Shown here one piece after another: positions 36,201-48,900 of a stretch of 64,000 bases of DNA. The notes under the pieces are model-generated. The model made no database searches. It was given only the letters and a program-made list of their open reading frames with translations, and was not told where the DNA came from. The stretch lies in NCBI RefSeq assembly GCF_900496995.4, contig NC_044006.1:60557204-60621203 (forward strand), in the 5' to 3' direction. Origin of the DNA: Aquila chrysaetos chrysaetos. Its lineage: Eukaryota > Chordata > Aves > Accipitriformes > Accipitridae. Within the stretch, counting starts at the first letter, position 1; each line of letters opens with the position of its first letter. The translations under genes were made by a program, and so were the position numbers.

Positions 36201-37149
36201 CAATCTGAGGTGACATTTAGCTCTTTTGACATTTGCAGGTGGCTTTAAATGCCTTTAGCAACCTGGTTACAAATGTCCAGTGGCAGACTTGGAAAAACAA
36301 CTCAAATCTTCCAAACCCTTGTTTAGCTCCTTCACCTCACTCTCCATTGCTTTATTACCAGTCTTCTGTGCTTTAAGGAAAAGAGCAGGCTTCCTTACCC
36401 TCTAGAAATGTTTGAGGCAGATACATTGGAGAATGGAAGACCCAGAGTTACTACAGGAAAAGCAGTCCATAAGAGAGATTAAACCTATGGAAATTTTCAT
36501 TTTTAGTTGAAGATGATTACACTTTTCATTTCATATGACCCCTATAGAGGGAAAGCAGTATATAGTGTTGTCAAGCAAGACTATCTTCACTTTATGAGAC
36601 AAGAACATATTCACAAAGTTGTATATGTTTAACACTTTTTTCTGAAGTATGTTCCCATAAATGAGACATTCCTTTTCTGTGTCTGTATCCTAACACAAGG
36701 AATACTTTCTGCATAGCAAAGAAAAAGAAAACTGAATACAGAAAAAAGTTATCATTAAGGATGCTGCATTGGTCTCTGAAAGTCCTATTATCTTTACAAC
36801 ACTCTATCACCAGAACAAAGTGTAGAGGTTGCTTTTCACAGTCTTCACAAGTAACAAATCAAGTGCATAACATGTACGTGACAATACTGACTGCTTCAAA
36901 TATCACTGCATGCCAGTTGCTGAATTCACTTGGAATGCACATTTATATGTTCCAGGTTCACTTGCAATGTATGCTTTTTAACTTTTCTCTTTATCCAGCT
37001 GTCAACTCAAGCTCAAGTTGAGCCAATGAAGAGACTTAAGAAAATATTTTCTTCCACATGCTTTCCTTCCATGCTGCAAACTAGACATCAACTTTGACAC
37101 AGACATATATCCGAATCCTACCAGCTGTGTCTCGAAATTGCTGATTATT

Positions 37150-37520
37150 TCTTTGCAGCACTAAAATAGGTACCCTCTTCCCATATGTCAAAGCTTGAAG
37201 CAAGGCTCTCATTTCATATCCTTATCCTTGGTCTCCAGATGTGGTCTTTCCCTTCTCATTTATTCTTTCTTGCTCTGAAGATTACTTTCTAGGCCCAATG
37301 CTTTTATTGTATCACTTAGTCTCTGCATTCCTTAGCTGGCGCTGGCTTCCCACTTATATCAAACACAAGCTGCTGATCTTCACTTTCAAGTCCCTCTATG
37401 GACTCTCCACATACCACCCCACCTCTCTTTCACTATAGACCTATCAGCTCTCATCTCTCCTTTGCCCATTTATTAAAATTTACAAGAGCCTTCATGTTTT
37501 ATTCTTCACATCTGAAACTT
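37150..37520 (+). mobile_element. Relic of an L2-like LINE, ORF2 C-terminal region
   Basis: One frame reads WRWLPTYIKHKLLIFTFKSL followed by YGLSTYHP. This matches the LINE signature of L2-type ORF2 C-termini (LHWLPv-x-x-R-I-x-x-K-i-L-x-x-x-f-K-a-L-h-G-x-x-P-x-Y). The reading frame is closed at both sides and the flanks are degenerate. The class (L2-like versus a related CR1 clade) is not certain. Confidence 0.55.
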
Positions 37521-40500
37521 CTAAAAAGCCTCTTCAAAAGCTTTTTTTGAAATCCAGGGACAATGTAGTACACATACTTGCTACTCTACTACTGCTACCA
37601 GTACTTAGAAAGGTCTCTGTCAGCTGGTAATAATCTAAATGCTGCTGCAAAGGGGTTTCATTTGCAAATGAGCAAAAATAATACTGAAGAGTGAAATGTG
37701 AAAAATACACAAACAATTTGAACTGTGTTCAGAGGTAATCTGAGAGACGAGAACAGTGTTACTGAGGCAAAAAGGGAGCGGAAACAGAAACCTCAAGATG
37801 AATAAGAAAGCAGAGTATAAACACCAAACATGGTGGACTGAACATGGGTACAGGACAAGCACTTCCTAAACTGCTTTGCTGAAATACAGCCATAAACCAG
37901 AACACACCCCTTTTCCAGAAAATCCTGCACAAAATTGGTTAAGAGCTTTAAGTAATTTGTTAAGTCTGTTTGAGAAAATAATCTGCTTACTTTCAGACAA
38001 ACATTATCAGCCAAAAGATCTTTCATGCTTATCATATTTTTAGAGCAGAAGGAACAGTTTTCTCAAAGGTGAGCTACATTATTTGAAATACTTTCTGCAA
38101 AAATTTTACCCCAAACCCAAAGCCACATCCTACCTTAATGTGTCCTGCAAGAAAATCCTATAATTGCCACTGACATAGCTAGTACATAGGAACCCTCATG
38201 CCCAGGAACATGAAAGACTAGTAAAGCATATGATTCTGGCTGGAATACTTAAGCTGTATAATGATTTTAACTACTGTTGCGGGGTCAAAGCTTGTTTTAC
38301 CTTATCCTCATAGAAAGCTCTGTTGTGGTCAGCAGATGGTTGTGTCACTAGGCAACAATACAAATGTTTGACAACTGGACATTCAAACTATCATATAAGG
38401 AAAATATGACAGTATTTAAAATATTATTTATAACCGTATTCTAAAAATAATACAGTGTACATTGCAACTGTGCAGTGTAGAAACTTGAGTTATAAAATGA
38501 ATTCTCACTTCCACCTACTAAAACTAAAAAAAAAGAAGGTACCAAAGGAAGCACAATGCTATTGTCAAGTTCCTCTTTTACATATTAATGATTCTATTAA
38601 ATTCAAATAGAGCTCATATTTGACTTGTATTTTATGGAAAACTATATTGTCAACATCATCTGGAAAATCCTGTTAGCTTACTACATCTATCTCAGTAAAC
38701 TATTCATTGTCTTACGCTCTTGTGAATCATGTGAGATGCTTATCTTGAATAAAAGTGGTGCAACTGGCCACAGGTGGGGTGTTATAAGTTCTTTGCACAG
38801 TGGAAGGAGTCTCATGTTGACTCTTGCTTGGCTCACAGCACCAGCTATAGGCCATAGAGAGCTGTAGAAGAGAGGACAGAAGGGTCAAGGTCCCCAAATT
38901 CTTAACAGTAATATTCAGAGCTCATTACCTGAGCAAGGTATGTACTACCTACCCTTCAGATAATCTACAATTTTATGGAGGCAAATTTTTATGGACTCAA
39001 GTGAAACAAAGAAGTCCCCTGCCAACCTTATACTTATTTAGCACCAGCAGTGTAAACCATCAGGCATGAGCTGAGATCACTGATGCAGTGTGTTAAGCTC
39101 TAGCAAGTAGCTTTTCTTTTAGCATTCATTATATAAGAGTGTGGTAGGGTAGAAACTGATGAATATTTATTTGCTTATCAATTTTCATGTATCTTACACA
39201 AATCTAACATAATGTTCTGAGGTGCCCAAGACAGGACAAAGCTGCCATGGTATGACAAAGTTCTTAGCCTCAAATTTTTGTATTATGTGTACCTTTTCTG
39301 TAGATTTGCACTGCTATGACATCACTTGGTCTGGCTCACAGGGACCTACCAAAAACGATTATTTGTGTACCCAAATTCTATCTGTTAATTTCATATGCAT
39401 GAGCTAATTTCATATGCACCTCCCTTTGAGGTGGGGCAAGAAGATGAAACTCTGTAGGTTTTCCCCATCTGCTTCCATATTTAGTTCAAGGACTTGAGAC
39501 AAGTTCTGCTTCCTACTTTGGCCCCTTATGAGCAGTAAGGGCCACACACCTAAAACCTATTCTGCAGGAACTATCAGGATCTTCTGCTGTAGAAAAAAAT
39601 AGGTCTGACAACTATTTCTGAAGGTTTCCATCAGTTCCTTCCAGACAGTACTTACACTGATGGGAAACAAGTGATTGTGCAAAACATCCACTTCTCATTT
39701 CTTCACATTAGAAGAGAAAATACAGCTAGTTCATAGTGCTACTTTCCTCATACTATCCCTCACCCTATATGTACACTGGCCAAATGCTATATACCATACA
39801 TATGCTCTAAGTGACAGACATATTTACTATAAACAGCAGAGAACTTTACAGCCTAATATTGACATGCAGCTACAGAAAATCAAATATGTGTGCAAAAAGA
39901 GGTAACCTAGTATTTTGACTTGAAAAGTACCCACTGAAATGGAAAGAAGAGTAAATACATACTCAGATTTTGGGGATACTTTCTGACAAGCAAAAAATAC
40001 CGACAATTATTTCCATAAAGCTTTCTGTAAAACACCATGAAAATTATGGGGAAGTGGGAGGGGTGTGCTACACATTTATTTTGAATGCTCAATAACAGAA
40101 AAAAATCTCAAAATAAAATTATGAAGTTGTTTTCAACTACTGTTGTGTAGTCAAAATAAGACCATTGTTTCAAAGGCTTTCCATGGGCCTCCAGGCAATG
40201 CGGTAAATTTTAATATTCATGTGAATGTAATGAAACAGTCAACATGTAGCAAGTAAAGGAGCAAGTTTAACCCTGGAATGACTGGAGGACCAACTTAAGA
40301 GCTGGCTCTCACTAGAGTTAACACAGGTTGACCTTTGGACGGAAGAAACTTTAAATGAACATTCTACCTGTGTAAATCACGCTTACAACATTTTAACAAT
40401 CAGGAAAAAAAAGTGCATAGGGAAATAAATCACAAAGGAAAGAAGTGAGTAAGGAAAGGGTTGAACAGCTTGAAATGAGTAAAATGCATCATTAATTTAT

Positions 40501-42423
40501 TTCTATTAACAGAGCCAGGTAATTCCATCTTCTTTTGTCTTCAAATGCCTTTTGTATTCACTTCAGTGAGAAGCTTCAAAACCTTGCTCATATCATGCTT
40601 AGTTTGTCACACATGTGAAATCTAACACATGGCATTAATAAAATCAAATGTCCAGTTTAAAATGATGCTTCTCATTAAGCTCTTATACACATTGCTCTGA
40701 GCAATAGCTAAAAGCCTATCTTGTAAAGCTAAAGAAATAATGTTAATAATAAATGCTGACATTTTCAAATGAAGACCCTCAGGTTATAATTTTCTAGTTA
40801 ATAACAAGTAGCATTCTGAATAAGTTAGATGAGATTTCAATATTCCATTTCACAACATTTACAGGTTTCCTTTTAAGGGTGCAGACAATTTCATTTTATC
40901 ATGAGATTAATAAAGCTAATAAACAAGATATGGTAGTCAGGCTTTTCCTACCTCAGCTGCAATTTGTGTTAGATGCTCAGCTCTCACAGTGAAATGAGCT
41001 GACTTGAACACATGTTTTTGAAGAACAGTAAGGGATATATATCTGCTATGTATAAACAGTCACAAGAAATATGGATGTAAACAGAGTGATACTTACATGT
41101 GAGAGCTGGAAAAACTTAGACTGTGATCTAAAACTCACTGAACCCAGGCAAAAAGGCTCCCTCAGGCATCTCTGACTTTTGAATCAAGGCCTTTGAAATT
41201 TTAACAGTGTAAAGTGCAGACATGTAAATTGTTGACTGAACATATTCTGCACGTAGAAATGGAAGCCATTGACTAACCTGAGGCCCTACCATACACAGAG
41301 AAAAAAAAGTGGAAATCCATCTTAAAATCATCATGGTGGGCAGAACTCTAGTAACTAAGCTTTGATGATAAACTTTTCAGAAGTACTTCTGTCCTAATTT
41401 CCTGCAGTTAAAAGTGTGAACTTGCTAGCTTCACTGCTGATATTTTCAGATGGACTTAGAACCTCTTCTTCAGCTTTTCATCCAGGTTGAGGTTTTGTTT
41501 TGCTTTTGGTTTTCCACTGTAAGAACCAATGCATATAAACTATCCTATGAATAGTTATGGAGAAAGAATTCTCAGTTCTGAGTCGCTGAAAGATGTCATC
41601 AAAAGGATGGAAGGACAGATGGGCAAAAGGAAATTGATCTGGCCATATACCTGCTCTTTAGCACATTCCATTTTAGCTTCTTCATTTGTTCTAATTTTAA
41701 AGAATTACATGTGATATGCTTGTTAGCTAGCTTCTGCATTCAATGCAATTGTACTTAAATTTGGTTTACTGTGATTTTTCAAAAGCTATTTTTGGTAGTT
41801 TCTTCCATATAAACTCTCAAATGAGAGCTTTCCATCTTTCTCATAGGAAGTTTTACAGTTTACAGGTCTTCCACACTACTGCACAATCACAAAGGGATAT
41901 TAAAAAAACCCAAAACCAACCTTAAATAGAATTAATTCTTATTGGAAGAACATAAAAGCTACAGTTGCTTAACTCTATTCTTTCTGCTTTTGGGCTTATA
42001 ATCTAGGAAGATGCCAAACACAGATATACATTTTTCCAGACTGCCCTGATATCGCATTCTGATGTGGTGCTGTGATTCACTTCACACTAATTGCAACCTC
42101 TTTAGGGTTTCTGGAAAAAAAGTGTCTTGGTGAAAGAAATTATCTGGTGTACCTCAGAGGATCATCCAGTCCCTGTACCAAAGATTTTCACAGTGTCTGC
42201 AGAGTACTGCTTGAAAAGAGGATACTCCATCCTTTTGATATCATTTGCCTTAAACTTTTTTTATCCTGTTTTGTAGCTTGTATCTATGCCTTTGCCCTCT
42301 ATGATAAAAACCTTCATTCTTCCATCATTCTGAAAGTTGTTTTGTTTAAATAACAGCAAAACAAACCAACCGTTGAATTGTATTTTATGTGTTTTGCTAT
42401 AACAAAAGATCTAATTAACATAC

Positions 42424-42426
<3 letters not shown>

Positions 42427-42459
<33 letters not shown>
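42427..42459. repeat. Poly-T tract (33)
   Basis: Uninterrupted homopolymer. It could be the tail of a minus-strand retroposed sequence, but no element body was recognised next to it. Confidence 0.95.
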
Positions 42460-42462
<3 letters not shown>

Positions 42463-44859
42463 GTTGGCCAGTAGCACAATGGCTTGGCAATATTTTACAT
42501 ACCTGCAGCCTTTCCATTCATAACTCTGAGGGCTATGGCCTGATTCTGCATTACTCTGGGCAGGTAAGATCCTAGTCAGCATAGTGTCACATTTACCCTG
42601 TAGAGAAAATGAAGGTCAGTCTCTAAAGTCATGTCATTATCAGTGTATAAAGTGATGTCAGTGAAACTTAAGGGAATGCATATATAATAAAACATTACTT
42701 TTTTGCCAGTGAAGCGCTGGTTTCCTGACACTAGAAGCACATCTATTTGTTCCCTTTCAAAAACAGATGTTCTGCTTTAACTCTAAATTATCTGCTGCTT
42801 TATAGAAACTTACATTACAATGAAATGCAATCCACAAGGACTGTGGAGGTTAATAAACCCCTCCTCCACCCCCACCCAGACAGCATATCTACCCAGTGAT
42901 CTACTCTCCCATGATAAGAAAAGGAAAAGAACTATCTGTAATTGCATGCATTAGATCTTGAGTCATGCAACTGCTGTGAAACACACAACTGTAACGTGGG
43001 TGGGGCACATGTGTCTTCTTTCCATTAGAAAACGGAAAGCTTTTGGAGAAGAGCAGAATGGAGGGCTGGAATTCAGGGGAATGATTCTGCTGCGCATTCA
43101 TTTCAGCTGAGAGAAGAGAAAACAAATTAGGAAGCATTACATATTTCCACCTGCTTTTGCCACAAACTTTGTCTTGCTCTAACATTAGGACACACACTGT
43201 TAATCGAGTCCATATCTGCCACAGCATTTCCCTCACCACATTTCTTCCTTATGAATACATGATGGCCTCCACCCATCCCACTGGTGCACAGTGCTCATGC
43301 TCCTGAATGCAGCCCAAAAACTTCTCAGATAGAATGCAAGATTTTCTGGGATTTCTATGATTTTCTCCTTGCTTTCTAGAGATGTGCTGTTCTCATCTCC
43401 ACTGTTCCTCTTAGCAAGAATGATGCTTATCTGTTACAGCCGGGTACAAGGAGAGCTGGAAAATATTGCCATTCAGCTTTGTCAGTCTTATTTCAGGAAT
43501 ATTTGGAGAGGACAGGAACAAATCTAGATACAGAGAAAACAAAGGCTCATTTGTACAAGCAGAATAGATGTCTTCTACATTATCATAACAAATACATTTG
43601 TCATGTATTTCAACACCAGCAAAGTGTGAAACCATTAGTGTAATCAGGGTGTGGCCATATTAGAGGTAGGTCACATACAGAAGTGAAAAAACACTTTTTG
43701 ACAACAAAATGCACCACCAAATATTATTCTTTTAATACACGCACAGTGTTCACTGCAAAGTGCCGATTTCAAACCTGACTTTGGGATAATTTAAAAAAAC
43801 CCAACTAACTACCAATCAATCTTTTGAAATTACCTCTTTCCGTGGCAGCATAATGATCCCAAAAGCCAAAAGGAGCAACTGCAAAGAAAGTCAGCAAAGA
43901 GAATATGCAGTATCCATGGAATCTCAGACTCCCAAGCTGCTGAACTAGTAACTGTTTATTAACTATGTGCATGATTTTTCAAATACTAAGAAGGTTGCCA
44001 AATTTAGATGTATTTTCACATGCCTGGCCAAAGACGCAGTTCTGACCTCACCAAAGTCTCTGGTAAATTTTAGCCAGCTCCTCAGTAAAATAACTTGGGT
44101 TTTTTTCAAATAACACAAGTGGAACAATGTACCATTCCCTAAATGCATTCTTAAATATGGCTGAGCTGTCTCAGCTGGAATTATTCAAAGCAATTACCCC
44201 TTAAAGCATTGAAACATATTTGCTGTGCAAAACATGGTGGTAATTTAAAATGCTACCATCCTTCTGCTATAATTATTTTATCTCCAGCAGGGTTGGAGGA
44301 ACAGAACATAGGATTTCTTGGCTGCTTTGGAGCAAAACCTGGAGTTTTAATATAAATTGCCTGTAAACGCAAGATTAAGCTAAGCTAAACTACCTGATGA
44401 CTTTTCTAAACTGAAGTAACAGAAGTAGGAGATGGTGACATCTTCACCTTTGTTCACCATACTTCAGTGTCTGTCAGTGCCTTAGATACCCAAGAAAAAA
44501 TCAGCCAAAAGCATTGGTTTGGAAAAGTTATGGACAATGAAAATAGGATTTTAAATCAAGAGAGGGGTCTATTTGCATGCTGCCTGCAGCACTTAGAATC
44601 TCATCTTTTTAATTTTACCTTAACCCCACCAAGGCTTCATTGAATTTTCTGACGTTTGCCTTTTTAACTTCAGATGCAAACCTCTGAAATTTTTTTTTCT
44701 CCCCTTCTTTTACAGTAATTTCTACTCGGTGAATAAAATCTAAAGTACACTTCAAAGGAGCACTTTGCAATGCTACAAAATGACATAAAAATGCAGCATT
44801 ATCTAAAAAAGATGTGGAGTCACTACGCGGAGCAGGGAAAGAAACACATTTCCGTCTGA

Positions 44860-45960
44860 AAACCAGACAGCACCTGACAGCACTGCCCAGCCGAAAGCCA
44901 CCCGGCCCGGCTGAGGTGGCCCAGGAGAGGCCGCAGGCGAGGAGCCGAGGAAGCGGGGCTGGGCTGCCCAGGCCTGCCCGGCGCTCCCCCGTGGGGCTAC
45001 TGCCCCCGCAGCGGCCACAGCCTCTCCGCCCGGGCCTCCAGCCTCGCAAGCCTTCGCAGGGCGATCCTCACGCTCCGCTTGGTGGGCAGCCCGCGTGCTC
45101 CTAAGGCTGCGGGGAGGAGTAGGCCTCTCCACAGCGCGGAGGGGACGCCTCCGCCCCGGCCCGCCTCAGCCCTCGGGTCGGCCTCGAGCGGCGAGTCCCC
45201 GCGAGGGGCAGCCGTCGCAGGGAGCGGGCCCCGCTCCTCCTGCCCCCCGCAGACAGGCTCTCAAGGCCCAGGGAGCAGCTCGCCCCCCCCCAGGCTCTGC
45301 GAGGCGGCTGACCCCGGACCGAAGGCGGAGGGCGGTGCTGCGTGCACCGGCGTGGCTCCCGCGGAGGTGGCCGCCACGGGGCGCCCGGCAGCCCGCGGCG
45401 CGGCCCCAGTTCCACACAGGCGGAGGGCGGGCGAGCTCCCGCCGTGCAGGGCTGCCGCAGAGCCGCCCCGCGCCTCCTGCTCGCAGCGTCTCCCGAAGCC
45501 GGCGGCCCCCGCCGCCTGCCCGCCGAGGTAAGCCGGGCAGGGAGGGATTAGCCGGCCCCCAAGGGCTCCCAGCGCCAGCCCGGGGCCCCGACGGGGCGGG
45601 AGGGCGGAGGTGCGGCCGCCGCGGGAAGCGTGAGGCGCCCGGCTGTGGCGTGGCGGGGGGCGCGGGGTGTCCTACTCTCCGTGGTGAGAAATGATGCCGG
45701 CAAATACCGGTGCCCGGGGTGGGGAGCTGCGGCAGACCCCGCTCTGGGCACGGCTTGTGGTGCCTGCCCTTGGAGGGCGGCAGCCCCGGGTGGGCAGCGC
45801 GGGTGCCCGCAGAGGGGAGCTCGCCAGCACCCGCCGTGCCGCCTCGCCGGCCGGGAAGCCCGTGGCGAGAGCTACCTCTCACACAAGCCTCCCCCTCGGG
45901 ACGGGGAGCCTTCCGACGGCAAACGTGGCCTCGGTGGGCTGAAGTGGGGTAATGGGATTT
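44860..45960. promoter_or_regulatory. CpG island promoter, probably of APBB1IP
   Basis: A block of about 1.1 kb, very GC- and CpG-rich with sharp edges. On the plus strand it contains a strong donor, GCCGAG|GTAAGC at 45527/45528, and no convincing coding frame. The next supported plus-strand exon is the first coding exon of APBB1IP at 62483, so this is read as that gene's promoter and leader exon. Long GC-driven open frames on both strands are not taken as genes. Confidence 0.65.
45400..45527 (+). other. APBB1IP: Probable non-coding exon 1 of APBB1IP (5' end not defined)
   Basis: Only the 3' end is supported: a consensus donor (GAG|GTAAGC) after 45527. The start coordinate given is nominal. 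Joining it to 62483 places GCCGAG directly before ATGG, giving G at -3 and G at +4. That is a strong initiation context which neither exon has alone, and it supports this join. RNA data would be decisive. Confidence 0.5.
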
Positions 45961-48900
45961 CGTGCTGCGGTGCGGGGTCCCGGTGTTGGTTGTTCTCTTC
46001 GGTAGGGTTAACCAGAGTCAGACCTTCACTGTGCCCAGGCCGTGAGGGGGCGAGTAGGAGATTGATCGTTTGCAAGGCAGGATTGCAAAAGCTTCCCTGC
46101 AGCCTCGTGAGGCAGGTCGGATCCCGGGGACACACAGTGCCCTGGTTTAGGTGGCTGCGTTGGGAAAGTGAAGGCAGGCAGGAGAAACCGCAGACCAAGC
46201 GGCCTGGCATGAGCGGCCAAAAAATACACCATGTGAATGTGCTAATCTACCAGTCTTAAACTAAGCATGTAAGAAGGTGGTGTGGTTATGGCAAAACAGC
46301 CATTACAGACTTCCAAGGAACGCGATTTTCATCTCTCTGCTGGTGGTGTATGTGGCCACGTGGTTTAGGGAAGAAATAGATGCGTCTCCTGACTTTGGGA
46401 AGGCCCATCCTGCATGATACCCTCATCTGAATACCATGGAGAAGTAACATAAATACAGTCTCCAAAAGCTTGGGGTGGTTTTTCAGTCCCTTGTGCACCA
46501 AAAGAGAAGTTATTAAATCCATTCCAGTCACACTGGGAAGATGTATCCCGTAGGGTCTTTTTGGCAATGTATCATCCAGCCTGTCTTAACTGTCATTAAA
46601 AATTTGGATGCAGGAATACAGCCTACAAACAAAATATGCAGGGTGCCACCAAACTGGGACAGACAGCTTGACTTTTTGAGGCCCCTTCCTGTCCCAGATT
46701 ACTCTGATTCTGTGATTAGCATGGCTGCGGCTTGACTACCCCTCAAACCTTCTGTTTGCAGGATTTTGCTAGTCATCTTTCCTATGGTTCTAGTTCCCCT
46801 TTGTTAACTATATGACATGCGTGTTTTGTCATCTGTTCCTGACTTGCTTCTAATACTCATTTCACATATGACTTTATTGATGTCACTGTTAATTAATTAC
46901 CCTGCTGCTGCGCAACAGTGGAGTAAATGTAGTGTTTCCAGGACTCGATTTAGTACATCTGCTTCATTAGAGACAAATAGGTAAGCCCCAGTTCTTCAGA
47001 GGGCTGTACTAGATGACCTGCTCCACCTGTGTAGGCTCCTACTCATTTGTCCTCACTAACTTTACAAAGTTTTTTTCTAGAAACTTTGTAAAGAATGTGA
47101 ATTTAGGTTAAAACCTTATGTTTAAAACAGAATGTTTAAATTGCTGCTGAACCTGTTCAGTTCTGTTTTCCCCTGTGGGCTTTCTAAGGAGACTATTACA
47201 TTTAATTGTACTCCATGCTTTGTGCAAGCATTGCTTAAAAATGGAGATAATTTGGTTTGAAATATGGATTACAAATGTCTTTGGGAGGTTTAATCAATGG
47301 AGCATTACAGATAGCTGAGTGAGCCTTGTTTTATATTCTCAGAGAATTCTGATCCATCTGGGAGCACACATAACTGGAAAAATGTACTGTGTCTGAAAGG
47401 GTACTTCTAATCATTCCTTGTGTCTTCTCTTTCTTCTTTAAATACCTCCTGTGGGTACTACAGACTCTCCTGGTGTTTGGAGGCAAATATATCTGAAGGC
47501 TCAAAGTAATTTTTGAGTAAATTGTGTTTTAATTGTTCATGCTGGAATTTGTGATTATTTGATGTGCAGTATCTTCAAGCAGGGTATGATGCCTTTGAAG
47601 TGCTGGTTTATTTTGTTATCAAATGTATTTATTCCAGCTAAGTTTGATTTTTACAGATCAAAAGTCTGATTCTCACTATACTTGAGCAGTGTCTTCTAGA
47701 TCACACACTGTAACTCATGTGCCTGTGAACTTGATCTTTTTTTAATTTATAAAGCTTTAGAGACTAACACATTTGGGGGGGGTAACAATTTGCACAAAGG
47801 GGGCAACAGTATGAACAGAGGGGACTGCTGGATGTTCTAACAGTTTAACTCAGTAGTGCGGCCTGAGATTTATTAGGTAGTAAAGAATTTACCCAACCCA
47901 CTAAGATTTTGCATTAACTGTGTTTCACCCTTCCTGTTAGAAGAAATGTCTTACAGCAATGAGAGGAGCAAGAGGCAGAAAGCTTTCCTTCTCTTGCTCT
48001 GCAGTATGTGGTGAAGGGAGAGGTAGGACTTGGGTAACCCATGGATGGATGAATCCACTATTGCATCTCTTTGGCCCTACAAAATGCCTGAGAAAACTAC
48101 CATTCTGGAGTACTGCTGGAGCTGAGAGGAGGGGTTGCCTTGTTCAAGAGAATACCTGTCTTATTTGCAGATTCATGAACATCTATCCTTTGAGAAGATC
48201 TGGGAATGTGGATTTTCTTGGAAGAGTGTTTATGTTTCAGAGGTGGCTTTACAGGAATGTAGCTGAATTTGGTCTTCCTGCATATCATTCAGCTATCAAG
48301 GCCCCTATCCTTTCCTGCTCTCTCTGCAAACTACACGCGTTTTTCTTTCCCGCAGACCTTTTTTTCATCTTTCATTTCAGTATGTCTTGGCTTGTTTTGT
48401 TGTAGGTCCATCTGACCTGTTGTGATGATGACTTCATGTAGTCAGGTGCTGATCTGGGGTGAAAGTGAAAATAAGACTTCTTATTTGCCTGCAGCAGTAT
48501 AGAAGCTTTAGCCTGTTTCTTTTGGAAGGTCTCTAGTGACAATGGTAACTTGCATCCATGCAGACCTTCCAAAGCACTTTTGGACTTTATAGGCAGGATC
48601 CTCCTCACCCAACTTTAGACATTAGCATTTTAATTAGCCACCTGAGGTTCTGAGTCACCTTTACAGTCAACGGAGAGAGATAGATACTGCTAAAACTTGG
48701 TTCAGCTGCCCAGTTTTAGACAGCTACCATGAATCATGCTCTATAGAATTGCCTTTCTTTCCCTCTGTTGACTAAAAAGAGCCTGGGATGACCAGGTCAG
48801 ATGCAGATGTCATAGAAACTCCACTATATGTCTTTTCATGATTAGGAGTGATCCGTGATACAATAAAATTGCTCTTGGAAAAGCAGGCATTTTAGGCAGC

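Larger units (their letters stand above)
30261..44859. other. Intergenic region between the two genes
   Basis: About 14.6 kb, AT-rich. Apart from the L2-like relic near 37.3 kb and a poly-T tract at 42427-42459, I see no genes. A smooth AT-rich stretch at about 40.6-40.95 kb, with several TAAT/ATTA cores and no repeat signature, looks like a possible conserved enhancer, but only alignment could show this. Confidence 0.55.

Noticed and set aside
44615-45049. 144-codon minus-strand frame at the left edge of the APBB1IP CpG island
   Set aside because: It has no ATG at its start (TTG), half of it is GC-driven low complexity, and no splice sites or homology support it.
45095-46259. Several frames of 100-240 codons on both strands
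   Set aside because: GC-rich composition artefacts within a promoter island; no recognisable domains.
47959-48405. 148-codon plus-strand ATG frame in the APBB1IP intron
   Set aside because: No domain, no supporting splice sites recognised, composition like surrounding intron.
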